Shown: positions 53,545 through 63,105, counted from the stretch's first letter. The stretch is 64,000 bases of DNA from Bryobacterales bacterium (GCA_016721425.1 JADKID010000020.1:62001-126000); one strand, 5' to 3'. Notes: generated by a model not told the origin, from the sequence alone. Numbers and translations are program-made.

Positions 53545-55845
53545 ATGACCATGCTCCGGCCGCTGCCTCATTGGCTCGACCTCGCGCTACGTGCGCTAAT
53601 CTGCGGATACGCCATTCTAATGGCCGTGCCGCTGCGCTACCACGTCGTGCAACCCGGACTCGACGGCAGTTGGGCCTACGCCCTGAACGCATTCGCGGCG
53701 CAGGGCGTGCGGCACGGCGTGGACGTCGCCTTCACCTACGGGCCCTGGGGCTACCTGGCCTTCCCCATGCCGGGCGGCCCTCCGCTGTGGCAGGGCTTGG
53801 CCGCCCAAACGGCGTTGTGGGTCGCCTATGCCCTGGTGTTGATCTCCCTCGCGTTCGTGCGGCGCGTCGGGTTAATCAACCTGTTCCTGTTTACCGCCTG
53901 CGTGATGGCGGGCCTCGGCGCGTTTCACAACTTCGGCTACGCCGGACCCGATCTCTTCTTCTCCTTCCTCGCGCTGCTGTTGATCGGCTGCGCAGTGGAA
54001 AGTCCGCGTTGGCGACACTACTTTGCCGCAGCCGTGGCAAGCGGCGCGGCCCTGCTCTTGGTCAAGCTCAGTTCGGGAATTCTCGTGCTGAGCGCGGTGG
54101 CTGTTTTTCCGTGCGCCGTCTGGTTCTTGGACCGGACGAAGGCCAGGCAGGCGGCGGCAATCGCGGCGGCGGCCCCACTGCTGTTTGCCGCCTTCTTCTT
54201 GGCGCACGCGCCTTCCGCCGCAGCGCTCGGACAGTATCTACGGGCCGGGATGGAGATCACCAGCGGCTACAGCGCGGTAATGAGCGAGGGAGAAAACGGC
54301 GAGTACCTCCTATCCGCGCTCTGGATCGCGCTCGCCTACGGAGTGCTGACGGGCGTTCTGTTGTGGCAGAGGCGGGCGTCCGCCATTCTGGCGTTGGCCT
54401 GCGTCGGACCGTTGTTCCTGGAGTTCAAACACTCCATGGTCCGGCCCTCCGGGCACGTCTTCCTGTTCTTCTTCTTCTCGGCGTTCGCCGTAGGCCTGGT
54501 CTTGCTCTTCACGCGGTTCGAAAAGCAAAACTGGCGTCCGCTCGCAATCGCCGTGATCCTGATGGCGGCGGCCCTGTATCCCCGGCTCGGGCATATGTTC
54601 GGACACTCCGCCCTGGTCCACGCCGGCGGCCTGCGCGTACTCGCCGGCTGGCAGGCGGCGGCCAGCGGCGCGGAGGCCGCGTCCCAGGCGGCGCTCAAGG
54701 CCAACAGCCTGCCGGCCGGTCTGCTCGCGCGACTGGACGGCCATACGTTCTCCATCTTTCCGTGGGAGATCACCTGGGCCGCGCCGCAGCTGCAGAATTA
54801 CAGGCCGTTTCCCGTCTTTCAGAGCTATCAGGCCTACACCGCGGCGCTGGATGAGTGGAACGCCCGATTCCTGCGCGATAGCGCCCGTGGGCCGGAATTC
54901 CTCGTAGTAGACTGGCAGGCGATCGACCGCCGGCACCCGATGCTGGATGTTCCTGCCACGCATCTGGCGATGTTCCAGAACTATCGTGCCGCTGGACGAT
55001 TCGGCAGCCACCTGCTGCTCCAGCGCATGGCCGCGCCGCGGTACCAGCAACTCCGAAGTCTGGGCATTCACAAGATCCGGCGGGGTCAGCCATTCCGGGC
55101 GCCGCCCAGCCAGCATCCCCTCATCGCCCGCGTCCGCCTCACGCCATCCCTCACCGGCCGGCTGCGGAATCTGTTCTACCGCCTCGCGGACGTGCAGATC
55201 CTGCTCTCCGGCGAGGACGGCACCGGAATCAGCGCGCGTGTCCCGCCCGGCGTCCTCTCCGGCGGAATCCCCCTGAACTTCACGGCGTCGGATCTCGATT
55301 CCTTCCAGAGCATCCTGAGCGGCCAGGCCGTGGCAAGCACCGACGGCATGGAATTGTTCGGCGATGGGCTGGAGTCCTTCGCGGAGGACGTGCTGATCGA
55401 GGTGCTGGAGCTCCCCGAACTGCGCCTGCCGCAGCCGCCTCCCCCCGATCCCGGCCCGGAAGCGGGCACAGTCTCCACCCTGCGCTTCGAATGGATCAAT
55501 CAACGGGGGAGCTCGCAATACGGCGCCAAGGAAACGATCACCATCCCCGCGGCGGACCGCTTCCTCACCTTGAGCGGCTACGCTTACGACGCCGCGCCAG
55601 TCGCTCGCGGATCGGCGGTCTACATCGAGATGGATGGCAAGCTGCGCCCGGCTGAGTATGGCCTTCCGAGCCACGGCATTTCCATTGTCCTGGGCAAACC
55701 CGAACTGGAACTGTGCGGCTTCCGCTGGACCACGCCCTTGTGGAGGCTGCCCGCGGGCCCCCATGTCTTCCGCATCGTCCTGATCAGCCCCGGCGGGCAA
55801 CGGCACTACGTATCGGAAGAAACCATCCGGCTCCAGGTCCAATAG
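53545..55845 (+). CDS. Large polytopic membrane protein (possible GT-C-like)
   Basis: 766 aa. The first 400 residues hold about ten membrane helices (LALRALICGYAILMAVPLRY, GLINLFLFTACVMAGLGAFH, LFFSFLALLLIGCAVESPRW, VFLFFFFSAFAVGLVLLF). Early in the chain a loop with DGSWAYALNAFAAQG and FTYGPWGYLAFPMPGG recalls the first periplasmic loop of GT-C glycosyltransferases, but no clear DxD catalytic motif is seen. The C-terminal 350 residues are soluble and beta-rich. The function is not established; a sugar- or lipid-handling role is a guess. A TACGAT box lies 10 nt before the start. Confidence 0.68.
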   Translation: MTMLRPLPHWLDLALRALICGYAILMAVPLRYHVVQPGLDGSWAYALNAFAAQGVRHGVDVAFTYGPWGYLAFPMPGGPPLWQGLAAQTALWVAYALVLISLAFVRRVGLINLFLFTACVMAGLGAFHNFGYAGPDLFFSFLALLLIGCAVESPRWRHYFAAAVASGAALLLVKLSSGILVLSAVAVFPCAVWFLDRTKARQAAAIAAAAPLLFAAFFLAHAPSAAALGQYLRAGMEITSGYSAVMSEGENGEYLLSALWIALAYGVLTGVLLWQRRASAILALACVGPLFLEFKHSMVRPSGHVFLFFFFSAFAVGLVLLFTRFEKQNWRPLAIAVILMAAALYPRLGHMFGHSALVHAGGLRVLAGWQAAASGAEAASQAALKANSLPAGLLARLDGHTFSIFPWEITWAAPQLQNYRPFPVFQSYQAYTAALDEWNARFLRDSARGPEFLVVDWQAIDRRHPMLDVPATHLAMFQNYRAAGRFGSHLLLQRMAAPRYQQLRSLGIHKIRRGQPFRAPPSQHPLIARVRLTPSLTGRLRNLFYRLADVQILLSGEDGTGISARVPPGVLSGGIPLNFTASDLDSFQSILSGQAVASTDGMELFGDGLESFAEDVLIEVLELPELRLPQPPPPDPGPEAGTVSTLRFEWINQRGSSQYGAKETITIPAADRFLTLSGYAYDAAPVARGSAVYIEMDGKLRPAEYGLPSHGISIVLGKPELELCGFRWTTPLWRLPAGPHVFRIVLISPGGQRHYVSEETIRLQVQ

Positions 55846-55938
55846 CAGTCCATCCCGAATCCTGAAATCGATCCGCCCCGGAGCCGGTCGTCGAGCCGCC
55901 TGCCCACCTGGTATCTCCCACCACCAGGCCAAGCCGCC

Positions 55939-56892
55939 ATGGAAATCCCCAACCTCACCCCCACCCGCCGCGACCTCCTCCGCATCTCCGCCTTGGCCGC
56001 CTCAGCCGCCTCGGCCGCCGGAGCCTCGGCGAAGGAGGCGGGCCCCCAGCTCGGCATCCTCCTCGCCACCACCTACACCAAAGGCACCCTCCAGGAACGC
56101 CTCGATTCCGCCCGCGCCGCCGGCCTAGCCTGCGTCCAGATCAGCATGTCCTGCGCCGGCCTCCCCGACATGCCCGATCAGATCCCCGCCGGCCTCCCCG
56201 CCACCATCCGCCGCGAAGCCGCCGCCCGCCACCTCGCCCTCGCCAGCCTCACCGGCACCTTCAACATGTGCCACCCCGATCCCGAACACCGCCGCACCGG
56301 CCTCCGCCGCCTCCGCGTCCTGGCCGAGGCCTGCCCCGAAATGGGCGTCTCCGCCATCCATCTCTGCACCGGCACGCGCGACCCCCAAAGCATGTGGCGC
56401 TACCACCCCGATAACAGCTCGCCGGAATCCTGGCGCGACATGGCCGCCTGCGTCCGCGAAGCCGCCGCCATCGCCCGCCAGGCCAAAGTGGTCCTCGCCT
56501 TCGAGCCCGAAATGAGCAACGTAGTCGATTCCGCCCGCAAAGCCCGCCGCCTCATGGACGAAATCGGCTCCCCCCACCTGAAGGTCACCCTCGATCCAGC
56601 CAATCTCTTCCACAAGGGCGAATTGCCCCGCATGAGCGAGATTCTCGACGAAGCCTTCACCCTGATCGGCAAGGACATCGTCCTCTGCCACGCCAAGGAC
56701 CTCGATCACGACGGAGAAGCCGGCCACAAGCCCGCCGGCCACGGCCTCCTCGACTACGACCGCTACCTCCGCCTCCTCCGCCAGTACAACTTCCAGGGCC
56801 CCCTCCTCCTCCACGGCCTCACCGCCGAACAGGTCCCCGGCTGCCTCGCTTTCCTCCGCGCCAAACTGGCGTCGCTCCAGCCGCCAGCCTGA
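55939..56892 (+). CDS. Tat-signal sugar phosphate isomerase/epimerase (AP endonuclease 2 fold)
   Basis: 317-aa TIM-barrel protein. Tat signal PTRRDLLRISALAASAASAA, then QLGILLATTYTKGTLQERLD, GLACVQISMSCAGLP, MGVSAIHLCTGTRDP and VVLAFEPEMSNVVDSARKAR. The metal-site regions LKVTLDPANLFHKGE and IVLCHAKDLDHDGEAGHKPA complete the xylose-isomerase-like pattern of sugar phosphate isomerases/epimerases. Exported members of this type are frequent in Acidobacteria and Planctomycetes. Substrate unknown. It converges on the 56910 gene with 17 nt between stops. Confidence 0.87.
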   Translation: MEIPNLTPTRRDLLRISALAASAASAAGASAKEAGPQLGILLATTYTKGTLQERLDSARAAGLACVQISMSCAGLPDMPDQIPAGLPATIRREAAARHLALASLTGTFNMCHPDPEHRRTGLRRLRVLAEACPEMGVSAIHLCTGTRDPQSMWRYHPDNSSPESWRDMAACVREAAAIARQAKVVLAFEPEMSNVVDSARKARRLMDEIGSPHLKVTLDPANLFHKGELPRMSEILDEAFTLIGKDIVLCHAKDLDHDGEAGHKPAGHGLLDYDRYLRLLRQYNFQGPLLLHGLTAEQVPGCLAFLRAKLASLQPPA

Positions 56893-56909
56893 CCCGCACT
56901 GGCGTCAGC

Positions 56910-57698
56910 TCAGTGTCTCTGCGAGACGAAGCAATTGGTCGGCCAGCGAACGGTCGCACTGCAAAACACCACTCGACTCCTGACATAGTCATCCTTGCTT
57001 GGCACCACGCCGGCCTTGCCATCGAACAGGAAAACGTGAGGGAATGTGCCATCGCTGAGAAACAGCGCGTCAGCTCGAAGCGCTAAATAGAAAGAGGCAG
57101 CACCGGTCATCCGTTTCAGTTCGTCCGTTGCCTCTCGGCCAAACCGCTCGTTGACGAGTGGACCAGCAACCTTGGCGTAGACCCGAACATACACACCAGC
57201 AGTCCGGCCACGAGCCGGTGCAGGACGAAACGAGAGGTGAAGAACCTCAAGCGGCTGGCAGGCTACCCGCAACTCCAGCGGCCTCCCGCCTCCCTTCCGA
57301 AGAGTCGTCTTCGTGACCTTACATGCCGCATCGACCCGCCGGACGACAATCTGTCCGTCGATCTTCAGGGCCTCCTGCATCTCTGGGCACCGTCCAGCCG
57401 CCACCCCACTCTCCTCCAGGTACTTTCTCCAGAAATCGTAAGAGGAATCAAATAGGTCGTACCGCGGTCCAACCCAGAAATACTCGCGTTTCGACGGGAA
57501 GACGGCGAACGCCCCGATGACAACCTGGTCCGGCGCAAGCAGCCCCAGAGCGGACTTGTCGAATTCCGCCGGACTCATTCTCCCGATCGCGCTCCGGTAC
57601 ACGATGCCGCGCACCCGCACGTCATCCCGGATCGTGAGGGAATCAGCGCCCCACGCCACGACACAGCCCACAAGAGGAATCAGCGCAAGAAGTCTCAT
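56910..57698 (-). CDS. Secreted protein, unknown function
   Basis: 262 aa with signal peptide MRLLALIPLVGCVVAWGADS. The mature part has LTIRDDVRVRGIVYRSAIGR, QVVIGAFAVFPSKREYFWVG, LEVLHLSFRPAPARG and FLSDGTFPHVFLFDGKAG, and paired cysteines (RCPEM, DAACK, VACQP, VVFCS, TNCF). No family is recognised. Start at ATG 57698 because it begins the signal. It is the last gene of a run of small secreted genes on the minus strand. Confidence 0.6.
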   Translation of the reverse strand: MRLLALIPLVGCVVAWGADSLTIRDDVRVRGIVYRSAIGRMSPAEFDKSALGLLAPDQVVIGAFAVFPSKREYFWVGPRYDLFDSSYDFWRKYLEESGVAAGRCPEMQEALKIDGQIVVRRVDAACKVTKTTLRKGGGRPLELRVACQPLEVLHLSFRPAPARGRTAGVYVRVYAKVAGPLVNERFGREATDELKRMTGAASFYLALRADALFLSDGTFPHVFLFDGKAGVVPSKDDYVRSRVVFCSATVRWPTNCFVSQRH

Positions 57699-57735
57699 GT
57701 CGCCCACCGCCGTTTCCACTCGCATGGCGTCATTC

Positions 57736-58035
57736 TCAAGGGCAATCCCCGCTCGCGCAGGAGAGAGCCAGCAGCGAAAAAAGTATCGTGTTGTAGGCCA
57801 GAACCGCCGAAACGACGAAGAGAACGGTCCTGACCCGCGAGCCTCGCCCAGGCGCCAGGATCAGCAACACCATCGTGATGAGCCACGAAAGTGCGAGTCC
57901 TGCGGTGAGCCACGTACCTGTCCGGTGAACCACGCAAGCCACGACAATGGCGCAGTGCGCGGCCGCCACGAAATAGTAGCGCCAGCCCGTCAGCCAGCCA
58001 CGAAGTCCGTTCAGGATTTGCCCAAGTCGAGTCAT
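57736..58035 (-). CDS. Small membrane protein
   Basis: 99 aa with three membrane helices (YYFVAAAHCAIVVACVVH, WLTAGLALSWLITMVLLILA, VRTVLFVVSAVLAYNTILFS) and short polar loops. Start at ATG 58035 behind AAGG; GTG 58044 is an alternative. No recognised family. Confidence 0.6.
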   Translation of the reverse strand: MTRLGQILNGLRGWLTGWRYYFVAAAHCAIVVACVVHRTGTWLTAGLALSWLITMVLLILAPGRGSRVRTVLFVVSAVLAYNTILFSLLALSCASGDCP

Positions 58036-58047
58036 CGGAGCCACCCT

Positions 58048-58250
58048 TCATCGAACACCCTCGGGACTGCCCGGCATCGCCGCGCTCCCGCCGCCCAGAC
58101 CCCCACAGCCCGGTGCTCGCCCTCCCCGCTTCCCGTTACCAACGTCAACCTCCCGTGTCTCCAGCCTGCCAACAATCGTGACAGATCGAGCATCTGGCCC
58201 GGTTTGATCCTCGTCAGCGCCGCTGCCATCACCGGTTCCTCCGGCGACTT
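58048..58250 (-). pseudogene. Fragment related to the 3' end of the 58789 gene
   Basis: In one frame the minus strand reads SVTIVGRLETREVDVGNGKR followed by GGRAPGCGGLGG to a TGA at 58048. The same stretch REVDVGNGKR-x-GxAPGCGG ends the product of the gene at 58789, and the DNA of the two places is about 90 percent identical over roughly 55 nt. No start or N-terminal part is present, so this is probably the remnant of a duplicated copy. Confidence 0.55.
58107..58160 (+). repeat. Direct repeat, copy 1 (partner 58829-58883)
   Basis: CCCCACAGCCCGGTGCT and CCCGTTACCAACGTCAACCT occur in the same order and spacing here and near 58829-58883, with a few substitutions between them. This explains the shared C-terminal peptide of the fragment and the 58789 gene. 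Confidence 0.7.
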
Positions 58251-58295
58251 GCCGCCTGTCGCTTCCGCTCTCTCTGCCAATCCGGGATCACCCTC

Positions 58296-58688
58296 TCAGA
58301 CCGCACGGCACCCGCGATACTCAACCACGATATGTCGCCACCCTTTGGCCATTCGAAACGCCTCTCCACCCTTGGCTGGTTGATCGCAAGTGATCACAAG
58401 CCGCGAGCTGCTCTGCCATTGCAGCTTGAGGCTATGCCGGTAGCGAAGCGTAAGGACAACGTTGTCCCACTCCTCGTTGGAGAACCATCCAAATCGCCCG
58501 TGAAGATGTACGTGAGTTGCCTCCGACGTCGTGGCCCCGCAGTCTCTGATGTAGTGCGTGGCTACAGCGCGCCGGTCCGGTGACGCTACAGTCTGCACAA
58601 TCTCATCACCACACGGATCAACGCAGCCGCACATCGCGAGTACGAAAACGGCCACGGCTACTCTCAGCAATGGTGTTGCGTGGATCAT
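58296..58688 (-). CDS. Putative lipoprotein, unknown function
   Basis: 130 aa. Lipoprotein signal MIHATPLLRVAVAVFVLAMC with the lipidation cysteine in LAMCGC. The mature part contains DPCGDEIVQTVASPDRRAVA, THYIRDCGATTSEATHVHLH and WDNVVLTLRYRHSLKLQWQS, then LVITCDQPAKGG; four or more cysteines may pair. The pattern of a phage-like or DUF5412-like small domain is possible but weak. Start at ATG 58688. Confidence 0.6.
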   Translation of the reverse strand: MIHATPLLRVAVAVFVLAMCGCVDPCGDEIVQTVASPDRRAVATHYIRDCGATTSEATHVHLHGRFGWFSNEEWDNVVLTLRYRHSLKLQWQSSSRLVITCDQPAKGGEAFRMAKGWRHIVVEYRGCRAV

Positions 58689-58788
58689 GGGTGCACTGGC
58701 CCTACTCCCGGCAATCATGGCAATAGTCGCCAGAAGATTTCAAGGGTCTCCCTCTCTCGCTGAAGTGCCTGGTCGCATCCCCCCCCCG

Positions 58789-59370
58789 TCATCGCCTCAC
58801 CTTTTCACTCCCGCCTTCTGGACCATCACCCCCACAGCCCGGTGCTGGCCCTCTGCGTTTCCCGTTACCAACGTCAACCTCCCGGACCGCTAACAATGTC
58901 ACCTGCGCTACGAACCCACCCAGATGACCAAAACCGCGGGGCGGCGCGGCCGCCAAGGGAGCCCGTCCCGCTCCGCCCGAGGCGGCCGACAAAAACCCAA
59001 CCACCGTGACACACCCGGACGCCGCCCCACCCTTGCGTCTCGCTGCCTTCACCACATCGTCGAACCTCGCCAGCGAATCCCGCTCCGGCACAGCCGGCAA
59101 CGTGCTGGGCGTCTCTGGACTGCCCGGAAATCGCAACTGAATGGCGCGTGGCCAACTGCGTCCGAGAAACTCAAACCGGTCAGAACACAATCCACTCGCA
59201 AGAAAGAACTGCTCATCCCCGGCGTGCCACTCCGCGCGGATCGTCACCACGCGGCCCGCCAACTGCGGCAACGCCGCGAAAACGGAGCACAACGATTCCA
59301 CCTGGACGGAGGGCGCAGGCGCCTGCTGTTCGCCGCCCCACGCCCCCGGGAGCACCGCAAACCAGGCCAT
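58789..59370 (-). CDS. Secreted protein of the local C-x-x-F family
   Basis: 193 aa. Short signal (MAWFAVLPGAWGGEQQAPAP), then VESLCSVFAALPQLAGRVVT, IRAEWHAGDEQFFLASGLC, and ASGCVTVVGFLSAASG before GFGHLGGFVAQVTLLAVREV. It is related to the products at 23687 and 31455 by the L-C box, G-R-V-V, and GHLG-x-F blocks. The arrangement suggests an OB-like barrel with a disulfide. The tail shares a 55-nt duplicated segment with the fragment at 58048. Start at ATG 59370 with GGAG upstream; GTG 59406 is an alternative. Confidence 0.62.
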   Translation of the reverse strand: MAWFAVLPGAWGGEQQAPAPSVQVESLCSVFAALPQLAGRVVTIRAEWHAGDEQFFLASGLCSDRFEFLGRSWPRAIQLRFPGSPETPSTLPAVPERDSLARFDDVVKAARRKGGAASGCVTVVGFLSAASGGAGRAPLAAAPPRGFGHLGGFVAQVTLLAVREVDVGNGKRRGPAPGCGGDGPEGGSEKVRR

Positions 59371-59431
59371 CAATACTCCAACCGGCCGATACCTCACAGC
59401 GGCCACCCTGAATCCGCCTCAGCGCCACGCT

Positions 59432-60064
59432 TCATTGCAGCCTCTCCAGCACCACCGGCTTCTCGATGACCTCCGTAGAACGGCAATTTACCACCTCCAC
59501 CTTGGGCAGGTAACCCGAAGCCACAACGGATAGGCTTCTACTCCACCCGGAGGGCAGGTAAACCCACACTCTGCCGTAACGGTCAGTTCTCTGTGGCAGG
59601 GAACCATCGGAGGCTCGATGCTTGCCCCGGCGATTGGCGTGCCATCCGGAGAGGTCACGCGGAAGTAAGCGATGCAATAGTCCCTGTCATCTGGATACAC
59701 TGGGCACGAATTCAGTGTGGCCTCGGGCCGAATCGGGTGCCGCTCCAATACCCGATCGACTTTGAATCGGACTGGAAGCAGCTCCTGGGCGACACGATGA
59801 TTTCATGTGGGCCAAAACCGAAGTCACAAATTCTCGCCGTCCCGTCGTCCCCGCTCTTCGTCTCGAACTCGTTCGCGCCCTTGGCATCAAGAACTCGGAT
59901 GGTGGCACCGCGAAAGGGCGCGCCACCCGGGGACCTCACTGCGATTTCGACGGCGCAAAGGTCGCCGTCCTCCTGCGGCGCACTGAGCCTAGAGCCAGCA
60001 ACGGCAAAACGCTCGGAATTAGCTTTGCGAGTAATGCATTGGAGACGAACGCGATCTTGGGCAT
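59432..60064 (-). pseudogene. Secreted carboxypeptidase-regulatory-like protein, frameshifted
   Basis: Pieces in several frames form one secreted protein. ATG 60064 opens a signal-like stretch (PKIAFVSNALLAKLIPSVLP). After a frame change near 59990 the sequence reads LCAVEIAVRSPGGAPFRGAT, IRVLDAKGANEFETKSGDDG and FGPHEIIVSPRSC. Further changes near 59715 and 59620 lead to YFRVTSPDGTPIAGASIEPP and DRYGRVWVYLPSGWSRSLSV, ending VVNCRSTEVIEKPVVLE. The repeated P-x-x-G-A-x-I-x-V and D-x-x-G-x-x-x-I-x-x-F blocks are CarboxypepD_reg-like. Confidence 0.6.
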
Positions 60065-60237
60065 TTGGCAAAAACGTCCTGATTAAGCTCCCACGCCGTT
60101 TCGGAGTCGTCCGGTATCTCGCAATGTATCTCAATTCCCGCAGCAACGCGAGGGCTCGTGCAGGCGACACGGTGATCTCGTTCAGCACATCCAGGAAGCT
60201 ACCCAGGCATCCCGCGCCACCGGCGCACGGAGACCCC

Positions 60238-61089
60238 TCAACGCGAGGCAGCACCCCGACCTCGAAGCGCCCGTATCCTCCCGCAGAGCTCCTTTGACCT
60301 CTTCGGACCTTTCACATACTTCCGGCTGCTGGCGCTCCATTCGTGTGCGGCACATCCGGTCGTCTGCCCCTGCCCGCTCAGCACTTCTTCAGGCAGGTCC
60401 GGCGCACTGTGTCCCGGGATCTGAGCGGCCAAACGATGCGCGACGAAGAGCCCAGGCTCGAGAAAATGCAGGAAAGTTCTCTCAATCTCAACGGTATCCC
60501 GCTCAGATCCCGCCACCGGGCCTTCACGGAACTCCACAGTCTCAAAGACGCGGTGGAGCAAGCCTCGATCCAGACGGTAGATCTGAAGCGTATTGGAACG
60601 CCCCTCGGTCATCCAGCCGAACTCTCGCACAATCAGCTCGTTGACCGAATCGGTGACCAAACGAGCCTCGATCATTCGCTCTAGCGCAGAAAAGCTACTT
60701 CGGACCCGGTTGCTAAAACGCCCCACCTTCCACCATCCGGCACTGTCGCGATCAAAAACGAACGCCACCCGCGCGAAAAGGACGTCCAGGATCAAAACCG
60801 CCTCTGGCTGAGGATCGGAATCCATCTGCAAAATCAGCAGCCGGCCTTCAAAGGCGGGAAGCCGTTTTGGCAGAGGGCTGCCAAATAGCTCTTCATGAGC
60901 GCGACTCTGATCTTCGGCCGACGCTCCCCTGAGTTTGGCAAACAGGGTCCAAGGGTCGCTGACGATTCGCTCCCTCGTGCCAAGCCCCTCCGGCGTCTGT
61001 GCCAACATGCCAGCGGAACCAAGCCAAAAGAGGAGCACCCCGCCGTGGAAGATCACATGGTGGAGTCGCTTGAGAAACGGGACTACCAT
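60238..61089 (-). CDS. Secreted protein, unknown function
   Basis: 283 aa from ATG 61089 (signal VIFHGGVLLFWLGSAGMLAQ). WTLFAKLRGASAEDQSRAHE, then AFEGRLLILQMDSDPQPEAV, LILDVLFARVAFVFDRDSAG and WWKVGRFSNRVRSSFSALER follow. The D-x-D-x-x-P-E-A-V strand followed by two hydrophobic strands and a W-W-K-V turn is a beta-propeller-type or FG-GAP-like blade, but only one is seen. The C terminus is basic. Family not recognised; one of several secreted proteins in a row on this strand. Confidence 0.58.
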   Translation of the reverse strand: MVVPFLKRLHHVIFHGGVLLFWLGSAGMLAQTPEGLGTRERIVSDPWTLFAKLRGASAEDQSRAHEELFGSPLPKRLPAFEGRLLILQMDSDPQPEAVLILDVLFARVAFVFDRDSAGWWKVGRFSNRVRSSFSALERMIEARLVTDSVNELIVREFGWMTEGRSNTLQIYRLDRGLLHRVFETVEFREGPVAGSERDTVEIERTFLHFLEPGLFVAHRLAAQIPGHSAPDLPEEVLSGQGQTTGCAAHEWSASSRKYVKGPKRSKELCGRIRALRGRGAASR

Positions 61090-61306
61090 CGGTTGCTCCA
61101 CATACTCCTCCAACTCCTTGGCCCAACAAAGCGGCACCTCGCAGCGCCAAGGCCAGCCGCGAACTCATCATACGTCACGCCGCGACGCCTGCGCGAGGCA
61201 GCACCGCGCTCTCCGGAAACCGGGCACGTAGGGTCTTCCGAGTGATCCCTCGCGGTGCTCCGCCACTGGCGCCACGCCAGCCGAGCCGCACTCCAGCCAC
61301 CTCGCT

Positions 61307-61879
61307 CTACTCCCTCGCAGGCGGTGGCAGCACGAAGACACGCTGATCCGGGTCCTTAAATCGCTCACGCCAGATAGCCTGCCCCCAACTGCAATACCAC
61401 GCTGCCACCTGAGCATCGCTACCTCCCTCCGGGAACCGCCGATCGGATCGAAAAAACGTCCGCATCGAACGATAGAGTTCGGCGTCAGAGTCAGTGAAGT
61501 CGACGGCCAGCGACGGGGGCCCATCAATGACATCTAACAGCGAGTAGCGGTCGATCGTCGAGATGGAATCAACACTACAGAGCAAAACCGATATGTGGGT
61601 CCCTTTCGGCGCCCAACCGATCCAAACTCCCATAATGGACCGGCCTACCGTCGCCCAGTGATAGTCAACTCTACCTTCGCCCGCCGAAATGGAGCCGATC
61701 CCGATTTCGGCGTCTGCCAGTGTGCTCCCGTACCCCGATTGGACCACTCGAACCACCGCACGGCTCTTCCCGTCGGGAGCGATCTTCTCATAGAGGTCGG
61801 CCGGCCGCCCTCTCATGCCAAGCCCCAGTCCGATCACAGCAACCGCACCGACCACCGCCGCCACTCTCACTGGTTGCAT
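61307..61879 (-). CDS. Small secreted or membrane-anchored protein
   Basis: 190 aa. N-terminal hydrophobic helix (VRVAAVVGAVAVIGLGLGM) that may be an uncleaved anchor, then LYEKIAPDGKSRAVVRVVQS, DYHWATVGRSIMGVWIGWAP and HISVLLCSVDSISTIDRYSL. The block after the helix resembles proteins of unknown function that begin S-P-D-G-K-x-x-A-V-V-R, found also in the product at 58296 (SPDRRAVATHY). Start at ATG 61879 behind GGGGAA. Confidence 0.58.
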   Translation of the reverse strand: MQPVRVAAVVGAVAVIGLGLGMRGRPADLYEKIAPDGKSRAVVRVVQSGYGSTLADAEIGIGSISAGEGRVDYHWATVGRSIMGVWIGWAPKGTHISVLLCSVDSISTIDRYSLLDVIDGPPSLAVDFTDSDAELYRSMRTFFRSDRRFPEGGSDAQVAAWYCSWGQAIWRERFKDPDQRVFVLPPPARE

Positions 61880-62174
61880 AGCGATTCCCCTGCCTGCCTT
61901 TCCAACTCCGCCCATATTCGTCCTACTCACGCCAGTGCGAGTTTCAACCCGACCACCACCGTGCGCACAAGACCTCACTGGTACCCTATCGATCATGAAA
62001 ATCCTCGGCCCAATCGAGCAAGTCCTCCCCGTTCCGTCGAGGGAACCCTCGCAGTAACCGGTATTTGCTATCGATCTCCCTCCAGATGGTCCCGCAATAC
62101 CCATGCCTCTCCCACCCCTTCTCTACCACTCCATCCTCCGACGCCGCACGAGTATGCCCGCGCCCGCCCCGCCG

Positions 62175-63105
62175 CTACCGCACTCCCGCACCCCCCGCAG
62201 CACAACCCATCAAGATCCCGAACAGCGCGCCGACATCAGCACTATCCACCAGGTAAGTCGGACTACCCCATCGGCCCCGCCCCTCGATGAACCGGATTCG
62301 AAATGTGCCGCACCCCGCCCCCACCCCGTCCGTAAACCAAGTCTCGATCTCCAGGTCTCTCGCCATCGCATCCGTCCCTTGGGAGGGATCCACCTTCGCC
62401 AGCCACGGAGCCGCCTCCCCCCAAGCTCCAGACACGCGGAACCGGTACCCGATGTCCACAGGCCGAGCCGCCACGGCCCTGGCCCGCTCTCCCGGAAGGC
62501 CCGCAATCCCCCCGGCTTGAACCAAAGCGAGCCACGCCGCCTCCGCCACTGGCCCCAGGCTCGCCGCAATCCCCGCCCGGTCATTCTTCATCCAGGCAAC
62601 CATCAGCCGGTCCAGGCCCTCCGCGGCCCTTCGGCGCCGTCGCAATGAAAGCTCGGCCGAGCAAGGCGGAGAGGACACATACGACGTAAGGCCCAAAGCC
62701 ACGCCCAGGACCCCGGCGCGATTGACAGTGGGGAAAAGGGCCTTTGGGACTCTCCGTAATCCGGCGCAGCCGTTCAAAGCCCGAGCGGCCCTGAATCCGC
62801 GCATAAGCCAGCAGCACCCATCGAATATTCAGCGCAAGCCGCGACCCCGCCGGATTCTCCTCAAATGCATCCAGCGCTTGATCGAGCTGCGGAACTGCCA
62901 GGGCGCCCATCTCCACCAGCGACCGAGCCACCGGCCTGTATCGCCGATCAAGTGAGCACGGGGCTCAGCCCCATCTGGTCGTCCTCCGCCGGCCCAGCAT
63001 GCCGATCAGCGCCGAAACCTGCGCCCGCGTCTGCCCCGCCGCGCCAGCCAAAGGCGCAATCACCAGCAACGCCAAGCCTCGGAAAACCCCGGCACTCCAA
63101 TTCAC
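62175..63105 (-). pseudogene. Secreted HEAT-like repeat protein, frameshifted
   Basis: GTG 63105, with GGGAGG upstream, opens a signal peptide (SAGVFRGLALLVIAPLAGAA) and QTRAQVSALIGML. After changes near 63010 and 62955 the frame reads MARSLVEMGALAVPQLDQAL, LALNIRWVLLAYARIQGRSG and FERLRRITESP. A third change near 62745 leads to FPTVNRAGVLGVALGLTSYV and LDRLMVAWMKNDRAGIAASL, ending YRFRVSGAWGEAAPWLAKVD and beyond. The helical part is HEAT-like and resembles the helical half of the 25787 product. Function unknown. Confidence 0.6.

Noticed and set aside
61995..62057. Plus-strand 20-codon frame starting MKILGPIEQV
   Set aside because: Too short and without family or context. It may be a remnant but cannot be supported.
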